Source: an uncultured Clostridia bacterium | Lineage (GTDB): Bacteria > Bacillota > Clostridia > Christensenellales > UBA1242 | Assembly (NCBI GenBank): GCA_934757825.1 | Contig: CAKVLP010000001.1 | Span: 372,001-436,000, forward strand | Length of the DNA: 64,000 nt | Direction of reading: 5' to 3' | Shown here: positions 16,498 to 23,500 of the stretch, piece by piece | How the letters are laid out: the number at the start of each line of letters is the position of its first letter | How positions within the stretch are numbered: the first letter of the stretch is position 1 | Program-made: the position numbers and the translations under genes | The notes under the pieces: generated by a model | Database searches by the model: none | Seen by the model: the letters and a program-made list of their open reading frames with translations, nothing else | Told to the model about the DNA's origin: nothing

Positions 16498-17395
16498 AAA
16501 ACACAAATTTAATAAACAATATTACAAAAACTAGGGCAAGTAGATAATATGAAAAATAACTTAGTTTTTGTTTTTTTACAACTTTCATAAGTAGCCCTAT
16601 GCTTAATATTCCTACAAAGAAACTTACTAAGCACGCTACGATTAACGACCCCGTGCCAATGTAAAGACCTGCACCATTTACTTTTACTAGTGCTAGTATT
16701 AGCGACCCGACAATGGTAGGAATGCTTAGTAGAAAGGAAAATGTTGTGACTTCGCTTTTGTCACATTTAAGCATAAGCCCCGTCGCAATTGTGCTCCCGC
16801 TTCGGCTTATTCCAGGAAAACACGCTAGCCCTTGTGCCAATCCAATTACTATTGCTTGCCAGTAATTTATGTCAATATTTGTGATGTCGCCACTTACTTT
16901 TAGCATTGGATTGGAGTGGATTATTGTGTTGTCTTTAGTCGTAATCTTCGGGGCGTTTAATGCGGATAAGTTTGAGTTATTTGCCGACGCGAGTGTGGTT
17001 TTTGACAATAACGCCCGCTTTTCTGACAAATAGTCGGCAATTCCCAAAAGTAGTGCTGTTATGATAAATCCGAATAAAATAAAGTTTAGATTAAACGAAC
17101 CTTCAATAAAAGTTTTTAAAACAAGCGCAAGTATCACAGTGGGGATAGTGGCTACGACAAGCAATTTATTGGTTTTGCAAAGAGGGTGTTTTATAAGGTT
17201 TAGGATATCCTTTCTATAAACATATAGGATTGAGCAGAGAGTGGTTACGTGCAAAAAGATTGTTAGCACTAGCGTGTCGCCCGTGATGTTAAAAAGTTGG
17301 TACACTAACACCAAGTGACCGCTACTGCTTATTGGTAAAAATTCGGCGACGCCTTGCACGAAGCCTATTACGATTGCATTAAAAAAATTTAACAT
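16496..17395 (-). CDS. uppP: Undecaprenyl-diphosphate phosphatase (BacA/UppP)
   Basis: An integral membrane enzyme recycling the undecaprenyl carrier for peptidoglycan synthesis and conferring bacitracin tolerance. Family signatures are EFLPISSSGHL at residues about 18-28 and the inverted second copy PGISRSGSTIATGLML. It has 299 aa; the family is usually about 265-285 aa. The excess is an Asn/Ser/Thr-rich hydrophilic loop between DYLSEKRALL and YWQAIVIG, about residues 120-178. The start has AAGGTGAAA upstream. It is monocistronic and divergent from ychF. Confidence 0.95.
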   Translation of the reverse strand: MLNFFNAIVIGFVQGVAEFLPISSSGHLVLVYQLFNITGDTLVLTIFLHVTTLCSILYVYRKDILNLIKHPLCKTNKLLVVATIPTVILALVLKTFIEGSFNLNFILFGFIITALLLGIADYLSEKRALLSKTTLASANNSNLSALNAPKITTKDNTIIHSNPMLKVSGDITNIDINYWQAIVIGLAQGLACFPGISRSGSTIATGLMLKCDKSEVTTFSFLLSIPTIVGSLILALVKVNGAGLYIGTGSLIVACLVSFFVGILSIGLLMKVVKKQKLSYFSYYLLALVFVILFIKFVF

Positions 17396-17535
17396 AATTT
17401 CACCTTTTTAACATTTTATTACTTGCCCCTACAAAGTATTACAAATTTCGACTAATTGCGGGCAAAGTACAAGGTTATAGTAATTTATTGTCCCCAAAAG
17501 ATTAAAAAATACTTTTAATTACTTTACTAATGTTG

Positions 17536-17541
17536 TATAAT
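17536..17541 (+). promoter_or_regulatory. -10 element of ychF
   Basis: A perfect TATAAT lies 38 bp before the ychF start; the matching -35 (TTTTAA, 17-bp spacer) is poor. Confidence 0.45.
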
Positions 17542-17579
17542 CTAAAAGTAACAAAATAAGCAATATAAAAGGACAAAAA

Positions 17580-18674
17580 ATGAAACTAGGAGTTGTAGGT
17601 CTTCCAAACGTTGGAAAAAGTACATTATTTAACGCAATCACTAAAAATAGCATTCCGAGCGAGAACTATCCGTTTTGCACAATCGAGCCAAACACAGGCG
17701 TTGTTGCTGTGCCAGACGATAGGCTAATAAAACTTGCCGAAATGTATAACACCAAAAAGGTTACGCCAGCCACAATTGAATTTGTGGATATCGCGGGGCT
17801 TGTAAAGGGCGCATCAAAAGGCGAAGGGCTTGGAAACAAATTTTTAAGTCATATAAGAGAGACTGATGCAATTGTGCATGTGGTTAGGTGTTTTGAAAAT
17901 TCTAAGATAATTCACGTTGACGGCAACATCGACCCCATAAGGGATATTGAAGAGATAAATATGGAACTTATCCTTGCCGACTTAGAGAGTGTTGTCAAAA
18001 GATTGGAGCGGGTGTCAAAAGGCGTAAAAGCGGGCGACAAAACCGCTGTTAAGGAAATGGCGCTTCTTGAAAAACTAAGGACACTACTCGAACAAGAAAA
18101 GCCAGTTAGAAGTTATCTGGCAACCGAGGAAGAACGCGATATGATTAAGGGCTTTTTCCTAATAACCAGCAAGCCAGTTATATACTGCGCAAATGTTAGC
18201 GAGGAGCAAATTCGTAATCAAAACTCCGACGAAAACATTGCAAAAGTAAGAAACTATGCTGTTTTGGATAATGCCGAGAGTATAGTTGTTTGCGCAAAAA
18301 TTGAGGAGGAATTATCCCAACTTGGCGACGACGAACTTGAAATGTTTAAGGAAGAACTTGGGCTAGAAGAGTTTGGTCTTGGTCAACTAATTGTCGCAAG
18401 TTATAGGCTACTAGGGCTAATAAGTTATCTTACAGCGGGCGAGCCAGAAGTTAGGGCTTGGACGATAAGGCGTGGCACCAAAGCACCTCAGGCAGCGGGC
18501 AAAATTCACACCGATTTCGAAAAAGGTTTTATTAAAGCCGAGGTTGTTTCGTATAACGACCTAATCGAAGCGGGTGGAATGACACAAGCCAAAGAAAAGG
18601 GCAAAGTGCGCATTGAGGGCAAAGATTATGTGGTGCAAGACGGCGACGTAATGCTATTTAGATTTAATGTATAA
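17580..18674 (+). CDS. ychF: Redox-regulated ATPase YchF (Obg family)
   Basis: A 364-aa P-loop NTPase, full family length. The Walker A is GLPNVGKST (7-15), the switch region contains VDIAGLVKGASKGEG, and the C-terminal TGS domain is recognisable (AWTIRRGTKAPQAAGKIH...EVVSYNDLIEAGG). The G4 position reads CANVSEEQ instead of NKxD, consistent with ATP preference. It associates with ribosomes and is involved in stress responses. The following Cys-rich gene starts 11 bp downstream and mnmA 2 bp after that, so the three genes probably form one transcript. Confidence 0.95.
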   Translation: MKLGVVGLPNVGKSTLFNAITKNSIPSENYPFCTIEPNTGVVAVPDDRLIKLAEMYNTKKVTPATIEFVDIAGLVKGASKGEGLGNKFLSHIRETDAIVHVVRCFENSKIIHVDGNIDPIRDIEEINMELILADLESVVKRLERVSKGVKAGDKTAVKEMALLEKLRTLLEQEKPVRSYLATEEERDMIKGFFLITSKPVIYCANVSEEQIRNQNSDENIAKVRNYAVLDNAESIVVCAKIEEELSQLGDDELEMFKEELGLEEFGLGQLIVASYRLLGLISYLTAGEPEVRAWTIRRGTKAPQAAGKIHTDFEKGFIKAEVVSYNDLIEAGGMTQAKEKGKVRIEGKDYVVQDGDVMLFRFNV

Positions 18675-18685
18675 GGAGAACAATA

Positions 18686-19213
18686 ATGGAAACAAAATAT
18701 AACACTCCCAACGAACTTAATCTTAAAGTAACTGGTGTCAACAATCAAGTTTTGATTAACGAGGAATGTTGTACATCTATAAACATAATTTTGCGAAACG
18801 ACGGGCAAATCCAAACAAGTTTTTTGGGCGCCCATAACCCCGAGATTTTGCACAACTTGGAAAAGGCAATGAAAGCATATTTTAAGGGAATTAAGAAAAC
18901 CCTTAAAGCGCATTTTGTGGAACTTGACGAAGAAGAGTGTCACGACAAATGTTGTCACGAGCACGAAGATATTGAGAACGACAAGAAAAACTGCTGTTGC
19001 CATAGTCACGACGAGGCTTGCGATGGGCAAAATAAAGACGATTTTAAGCAGTCGGAAGAATGTTGTGGCGACAAAAAAGATAAAAATTGTTGTCAAAAAG
19101 AAGAAAAACACGGCGAGTGCTGTCAAGGCAAAAAGGGCAGTAATTGCAAGGGCGAAGGCAAACACGGCTCAAAACCAAAAGTAGGCAAAAGCGGAAAGAA
19201 AAAGGAAAAATAA
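18686..19213 (+). CDS. Cys/His/Lys-rich putative metal-binding protein
   Basis: Not recognised as a known family. The 175-aa protein has an N-terminal folded-looking part (residues about 1-72: LNLKVTGVNNQVLINEECCTSINIIL...FLGAHNPEILHNLEKAMKAYFKGI). A low-complexity tail follows, with repeated CC and CxxCC pairs alternating with HEH/HSHDE and acidic or lysine stretches (for example CHDKCCHEHED and NCCCHSHDEAC), ending in a purely basic segment. It has about 20 cysteines, no signal peptide and no membrane helix, so it is cytoplasmic. It resembles a metallothionein-like metal store fused to a small domain. GGAGAA precedes the start. It lies between ychF and mnmA, and the tail abuts mnmA with a 2-bp gap. 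The acid/base-rich codons are as in the neighbours, so there is no sign of transfer. Confidence 0.7.
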   Translation: METKYNTPNELNLKVTGVNNQVLINEECCTSINIILRNDGQIQTSFLGAHNPEILHNLEKAMKAYFKGIKKTLKAHFVELDEEECHDKCCHEHEDIENDKKNCCCHSHDEACDGQNKDDFKQSEECCGDKKDKNCCQKEEKHGECCQGKKGSNCKGEGKHGSKPKVGKSGKKKEK

Positions 19214-19215
19214 AA

Positions 19216-20268
19216 ATGGCTAAAAAGGTTTTACTAGGAATGAGCGGAGGCGTGGATAGTAGCGTGTCTGCTGTGTTACTTATGGAGCAAGGCTACGAAG
19301 TAGTGGGCGTTACGATGCGACTTTACGACGACCCTAAAAAATGCGTCGCCGACCCTTCGATTGACGCAAAAAAAATGTGCGATTTTCTCCATATTCCGCA
19401 TTATACACTTGACCTTACTCACGAGTTTCACAATTGCGTGATTAAGGATTTTATCGAAAGTTATGCTAGCGCGAGGACACCTAATCCTTGCGTGGAATGC
19501 AACAAATATATGAAGTTTGGGTTAATGTACAGCAAAGCAAAAGAGCTTGGCTGTGACTACTTCGCCACAGGACATTACGCCAACGTTGAATATGACGCCA
19601 GATATGGCAAAACGGTTCTAAAAAAAGCCGACTCCGAGCGAAAAGACCAAAGTTATGTGCTTTACACAATGCCACAAAAATTGTTAGACAAAGTGCTTTT
19701 CCCGCTTGGAAAATTTCATAATAAGGAAGAAATTAGGAAGATTGCTCACGAGCACAACCTTCCCGTTGCGTCCAAGCCGGATAGCGAGGATATTTGCTTT
19801 ATCCCCGACGGCGACTACGCAAGGTTTTTGGAGGAAAACTCGGACATCTCGGCAAAACCGGGCGACATTGTGCTAAACGGCAAAGTTGTTGGCAAGCACA
19901 CTGGACTATATCACTACACAATCGGTCAGCGAAAGGGCATAGGCGTAACTCACGCCACCCCGCTATACGTAATCGGATTTGATGTTAGGAAAAACCAACT
20001 TATCGTTGGAGAGGAAAAGGACTTATACAAAAACGAGATGATTGTAAAAGACCTAAACTTCTTAATTGACTTTGATCACTCAAAACCGCTAGAAGTCAAC
20101 ACAAAAATTCGCTATCAAAGTAAGGATAACCCTGGCGCAATCGAGTTTTTGGACGACGAGACAGTTAAGGTCAACTTTGCTCACCCCGTTGCGCGCGTTA
20201 CCCCTGGACAATCGGCTGTGTTTTATGTGGACGACGTTGTTATCGGTGGCGGAAAAATTGTGAAATAA
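19216..20268 (+). CDS. mnmA: tRNA-specific 2-thiouridylase MnmA
   Basis: The start ATG 19216 gives MAKKVLLGMSGGVDSS; an upstream in-frame start would lie inside the previous gene and add an unlikely basic extension. It has 350 aa. The PP-loop is GMSGGVDSS, the catalytic Cys is C92 in TPNPCVECN and the second Cys is C194 in DICFIPDGD; GQRKGIGV marks the central domain. It thiolates U34 of Lys, Glu and Gln tRNAs. The ribosome site is AAAGGA within the end of the preceding gene, implying co-translation with the Cys-rich protein. The usual sulfur donor cysteine desulfurase gene is not adjacent here. Confidence 0.95.
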   Translation: MAKKVLLGMSGGVDSSVSAVLLMEQGYEVVGVTMRLYDDPKKCVADPSIDAKKMCDFLHIPHYTLDLTHEFHNCVIKDFIESYASARTPNPCVECNKYMKFGLMYSKAKELGCDYFATGHYANVEYDARYGKTVLKKADSERKDQSYVLYTMPQKLLDKVLFPLGKFHNKEEIRKIAHEHNLPVASKPDSEDICFIPDGDYARFLEENSDISAKPGDIVLNGKVVGKHTGLYHYTIGQRKGIGVTHATPLYVIGFDVRKNQLIVGEEKDLYKNEMIVKDLNFLIDFDHSKPLEVNTKIRYQSKDNPGAIEFLDDETVKVNFAHPVARVTPGQSAVFYVDDVVIGGGKIVK

Positions 20269-20338
20269 ACAAAATGCAATAAAAAACCATAGAAAAGTAT
20301 AAAAATCTATGATATAATAAATTACGGAGGAAAAGAAA

Positions 20339-20836
20339 ATGTTTAAAAAATTACGCGATACAATTATTCAATTAAACTCGGACGTTAACAATGTTGCAAA
20401 TTGCGAAAAAGCAAAAAAGTTGAGGAAAAAACTAATGACTATTGGTCTTATTTTGACCATAATCGGCGGTCTTGGCGTATTTGGTTGTTTTGCTGGATTT
20501 GCAATCTCAGAAATGAGTTTTGGAAAAAGTGCTAGCGTGGGAATACCTACTGGGACTATCGTTTGCTTTATATTGTTTTTGCCATTTGGTGCAATACTTG
20601 GAATTGGCAGTTCGATATTGTCGCTTGCATTGAAAATTGTTATCACTGGCTACACCACAAACCTAATTGACGAAACAGTCGGCAACAACTGCCCAAAATG
20701 TGGCGCAGATATTGCTGTTGGCGCAAGTTTTTGTGCAAAATGCGGTGCCAAAATCGTTAAGGAATGCCCAAATTGTAAACACGTTAGTTCGCACAAGTCT
20801 GCTTTCTGCGAAAAGTGCGGAACAAAACTAGACTAA
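20339..20836 (+). CDS. Double zinc-ribbon membrane protein
   Basis: A 165-aa protein with a basic cytoplasmic N-terminus and two transmembrane helices (about 35-58 and 69-102). The C-terminal part has two zinc ribbons: CPKCGADI...FCAKCGAKI and CPNCKHV...FCEKCGTKL. No catalytic signature; similar zinc-ribbon proteins are common and mostly uncharacterised in Bacillota. The start has CGGAGG upstream, and a TATAAT -10 (20313-20318) suggests its own promoter. A terminator at 20861 is shared with the convergent anti-sigma-like gene. Confidence 0.7.
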   Translation: MFKKLRDTIIQLNSDVNNVANCEKAKKLRKKLMTIGLILTIIGGLGVFGCFAGFAISEMSFGKSASVGIPTGTIVCFILFLPFGAILGIGSSILSLALKIVITGYTTNLIDETVGNNCPKCGADIAVGASFCAKCGAKIVKECPNCKHVSSHKSAFCEKCGTKLD

Positions 20837-20860
20837 TTGTTTCTTAAAATTGAACAAAAA

Positions 20861-20889
20861 AAATAACCCTTGAATAGGGTTATTTTTTT
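20861..20889. terminator. Bidirectional terminator
   Basis: AAATAACCCT pairs perfectly with AGGGTTATTT around TGAAT, flanked by A7 and T-runs. It separates the zinc-ribbon gene from the convergent sigma/anti-sigma pair. Confidence 0.9.
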
Positions 20890-21226
20890 ATTTGCTATTT
20901 TGTGATTCAGTTTCAGTTTGAGATTTTTCTTGTTCCTCAATCTGAGTTTCTTGTTTGTGCTTGTTGGCAAGCCAGTTGTTGTATTCCTCTTTGGATTTTA
21001 AAGCGATTGGTAGGAAAATTGCAACGCAAAGAATAATGCTAGCCACACAAGACGCAATTATTGGCACAATACTGCGTTTTTTGTTGTGCTCGTTTATGAC
21101 AACAATGTTTTTGTTTACTACGCGCTTTGGCACAACATTTGTAGACTTAATCTGTTCCAACATATCTTTTGGCATAAGTAAATCAACTTCGCGTTTCAAC
21201 TCTTCTTTAAGTTGTTTCTTTTTCAT
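20888..21226 (-). CDS. Putative anti-sigma factor, single-pass membrane protein
   Basis: A 112-aa protein with one transmembrane helix (about residues 52-76, SIVPIIASCVASIILC...). It has a basic/acidic N-terminal cytoplasmic half (MKKKQLKEELKREVDLLMPKDMLEQIKS) and a Gln/Glu-rich outer tail. GAAGGAGG precedes the ATG, which overlaps the stop of the sigma factor gene by 4 bp, so translation is coupled. Topology, size and position fit an anti-sigma factor holding the adjacent ECF sigma at the membrane; no recognisable ZAS motif (HxxxCxxC) is present, so this is inference from context. Confidence 0.55.
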   Translation of the reverse strand: MKKKQLKEELKREVDLLMPKDMLEQIKSTNVVPKRVVNKNIVVINEHNKKRSIVPIIASCVASIILCVAIFLPIALKSKEEYNNWLANKHKQETQIEEQEKSQTETESQNSK

Positions 21227-21750
21227 TTTTTTCCTCCTTCAATATATTTCTTTAATTTTTTAAGTGAATTATTGTACGACCACAGCACGCTTCCCAAAGG
21301 TCTGTTTACTATCTGCGCAATCTCGCGATGTTTGTATCCGCTTACGATGTGAAGCATAACAATGGTCAGTTCGTCGGCGTTAAGCACGCGCTTTGCCACC
21401 TTGAACACGGGAATGTCGTTGTTGACATCTTCGCTTGACGCCACAAACTCGTTTTCCTGAAAATCGGTTGGGGTCACGCGACTAAGTTTTTTGTTTTCGT
21501 TTATGCTAAGGTTTTTAGCGATTGTAAGTATCCAGGCATAACCATTGGTGCCGGCCTTAAAGTAATTGATTTTTTCTTGTACAAGTATGTATGTACTTTG
21601 CATCAGGTCGCGTGCATCTTCGTTGTTGTTTACGATGCTTAGACAAACAGAAAATACTGCTTTGTTGGTCAGTTCGTATATTTCGTCAAGCGCGTTTTTG
21701 TCGCCCAGTTGCAGGCGTATAAGTGCTGTGTTTAGTCTGTTTTTGTCCAT
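21223..21750 (-). CDS. ECF-type RNA polymerase sigma factor
   Basis: The start is placed at the ATG giving MDKNRLNTALIRLQLGDKNALDEIY, because the sigma-A-like promoter at 21783-21811 would start transcription only about 25-30 bp upstream; longer frames would begin before or inside the promoter. It has 175 aa. Region 2 includes YELTNKAVFSVCLSIVNNNEDARDLMQSTYI and region 4 is ADELTIVMLHIVSGYKHREIAQIVNRPLGSVLWSYNNSLKKLKKY, a helix-turn-helix. It probably directs a stress or envelope regulon under control of the downstream membrane protein. Confidence 0.85.
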   Translation of the reverse strand: MDKNRLNTALIRLQLGDKNALDEIYELTNKAVFSVCLSIVNNNEDARDLMQSTYILVQEKINYFKAGTNGYAWILTIAKNLSINENKKLSRVTPTDFQENEFVASSEDVNNDIPVFKVAKRVLNADELTIVMLHIVSGYKHREIAQIVNRPLGSVLWSYNNSLKKLKKYIEGGKK

Positions 21751-21782
21751 AATACTATACAACTTTTCCCTTTTTTTGTGGT

Positions 21783-21811
21783 AGTATACCATACCGCAAA
21801 AAATCTTGCAA
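21783..21811 (-). promoter_or_regulatory. Promoter of the sigma/anti-sigma pair
   Basis: On the minus strand, TTGCAA and TATACT are separated by 17 bp. It looks like a housekeeping promoter rather than an ECF-type autoregulated one. Confidence 0.6.
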
Positions 21812-21959
21812 GTTTTTGTGACAGGGTAGTCTTTCCTCTTTTTGTAAAATAGCGCAAAACCCCACAATTTCTACCCGTCTAAATATTAACACCTTATTCG
21901 TTATATAAACAAAATCCGTAAATTTTTTATTTGAATGTTGTAAAATTATTTTTTAGATA

Positions 21960-21988
21960 TTGACAATTAGGTTAATATAATATAAAAT
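21960..21988 (+). promoter_or_regulatory. Promoter of the 56-aa peptide gene
   Basis: TTGACA with TAAAAT at 17 bp; overlapping alternative -10 hexamers (TATAAA) give 15 bp. Confidence 0.6.
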
Positions 21989-22015
21989 AGTGGGTGAAAT
22001 TTAAGGAGAATTATT

Positions 22016-22186
22016 ATGAGTAAAAAGATTTTCAACATTTTGCTAGTGTGTTTGGTTATATTTATTGCGATTTACTTTTCATTGAAAATCAGCAACTATG
22101 GCGACGAACTAAAAAATGCCGACGATAAATTTAATAATTCCAGAACCGCTATTACATATAGCATTACTGCTAGGTATTCTAAATAG
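22016..22186 (+). CDS. Small membrane or secreted peptide, 56 aa
   Basis: A short gene with strong support: promoter upstream, TAAGGAGA ribosome site 6 bp before ATG, and a terminator 16 bp after the stop. The product begins MSKKIFNILLVCLVIFIAIY, one hydrophobic helix (about residues 5-22) after a basic start. This works as an N-terminal anchor or signal peptide without a clear cleavage site. It is followed by a polar 34-residue part (ISNYGDELKNADDKFNNS...). Family not recognised. It stands alone between the sigma-factor unit and the DUF2804 gene. Confidence 0.7.
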   Translation: MSKKIFNILLVCLVIFIAIYFSLKISNYGDELKNADDKFNNSRTAITYSITARYSK

Positions 22187-22201
22187 GTTGGTTAGTTTAG
22201 G

Positions 22202-22228
22202 TCACCCAAAATTAGGGTGATTTTTTTT
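22202..22228 (+). terminator. Rho-independent terminator
   Basis: TCACCC and GGGTGA flank AAAATTA, followed by T8. It ends the 56-aa gene. Confidence 0.85.
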
Positions 22229-22287
22229 GAGTAAAACGAATTTAGAGTAGAGTTTTTAAGTAGGAAAAATGTACGTACAATTTTAAG

Positions 22288-22316
22288 TTGCTAAAAAATA
22301 AATTTCGTGTTAATAA
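22288..22316 (+). promoter_or_regulatory. Weak promoter candidate for the DUF2804 gene
   Basis: TTGCTA and TAATAA are separated by 17 bp, about 40 bp before the start codon. Confidence 0.35.
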
Positions 22317-22357
22317 TATGATATAGGAAAATTGAGAATTTTTTAAGGGAGAAAATT

Positions 22358-23389
22358 ATGCAAAATAGAATGCTTAAAGAGGGCAATTTGCTAGACGAAA
22401 ACGGGCACTTGGTGGAATGCGGATACGCCACGCACCTAATAAAAAAATACGACCGCAGTGCGATTAAAGCGGGCAAACTTAGGATAAAGGAGTGGGATTA
22501 TTACCTTATCTACAACGACGACTATGGCGTAGCGCTTACAATCGACGACAACTCGTATATGGGGCTATACTCCGTGAGTTTTTTGGATTTTAAAAATAGG
22601 AGCGAAACTACAAAATCGCCAATGACATTTATGCCAAAAGGCAAAACAAATATGCCACCTACAAGCGAAGTGGGCGATGTGACAGTATCGCATAAAAACT
22701 ACCGCTTTTCTTTCAAAAACGACGGCAAAGTTAGGACCCTTTCGGTTTGGCTTAAAAACTTTAAAGATAAAAAAGACATAACAGTCGACTTTACGTTGAC
22801 CGACGAACCAAAGGATAGTATGGTTATCGCCACACCGTTTAGAGAGAAAAAGACCGCATTTTATTACAACCAAAAAATTGTGGGACTTAAAGCAGTTGGC
22901 AAGGTCACTATCGGCGACGAGCAGTACGATTTTAAGGATAACACCCGCGCAATCCTAGACTGGGGACGAGGCGTGTGGACATACAAAAACACGTGGTTTT
23001 GGGGCGCTGGCTGTGGCGTGCAAGACGGCCACGAAATTGGCTTCAACATTGGCTATGGCTTTGGCGACACCACAAATGCTAGCGAAAATATGGTGTTTTT
23101 CGATGGAGTCGCGCACAAACTTGACCGCTTGAACTTTAATATCCCAAAACTTAAAAACGGCAAAGACGATTTTATGTCGCCATGGACATTTACGTCGAGC
23201 GATGGCAGATTTGAAATGAACTTTGAGCCGATTTTGGATAGGCACGCCAATTCCAATGTATTAGTTATCGCTAGCAATCAGCACCAAGTTTTCGGTCGCT
23301 TTAATGGATACTTTGTGCTAGACAACGGCAAAAAGGTTGAACTTAAAAACTTCTTAGCATTCGCCGAAAAAGTAGTAAATAAGTGGTAA
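22358..23389 (+). CDS. DUF2804 domain protein
   Basis: A 343-aa soluble, beta-rich protein spanning the whole DUF2804 family length. Recognisable segments are the opening LLDENGHLVECGYAT, the central RAILDWGRGVWTYKNTWFWGAGCG and the late VFGRFNGYFVLDNGKKVELKNFLAFAEKV. The function of the family is not established; the fold resembles lipocalin/hydroxyneurosporene-synthase-like barrels (from memory). The start ATG follows AAGGGAGAAA. It is a single gene with its own promoter, and no terminator is evident before the InlB lipoprotein. Confidence 0.85.
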   Translation: MQNRMLKEGNLLDENGHLVECGYATHLIKKYDRSAIKAGKLRIKEWDYYLIYNDDYGVALTIDDNSYMGLYSVSFLDFKNRSETTKSPMTFMPKGKTNMPPTSEVGDVTVSHKNYRFSFKNDGKVRTLSVWLKNFKDKKDITVDFTLTDEPKDSMVIATPFREKKTAFYYNQKIVGLKAVGKVTIGDEQYDFKDNTRAILDWGRGVWTYKNTWFWGAGCGVQDGHEIGFNIGYGFGDTTNASENMVFFDGVAHKLDRLNFNIPKLKNGKDDFMSPWTFTSSDGRFEMNFEPILDRHANSNVLVIASNQHQVFGRFNGYFVLDNGKKVELKNFLAFAEKVVNKW

Positions 23390-23427
23390 GATTACTACCT
23401 TGAAAATTACTTTGAGTAATAAAGTAC

Positions 23428-23456
23428 TTGCTTAAAAAACCGCTATGATGTAAACT
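23428..23456 (+). promoter_or_regulatory. Putative promoter of the InlB lipoprotein
   Basis: TTGCTT and TAAACT are separated by 17 bp, about 45 bp upstream of the start codon. Confidence 0.4.
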
Positions 23457-23500
23457 ATTATAAAATTATCATAATATATAAATTATTTAAGGAGAATATT

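Noticed and set aside
18626..19165. A 179-codon Phe/Val-rich minus-strand frame
   Set aside because: It is the complement of the lysine/cysteine-rich gene; low complexity explains the open frame.
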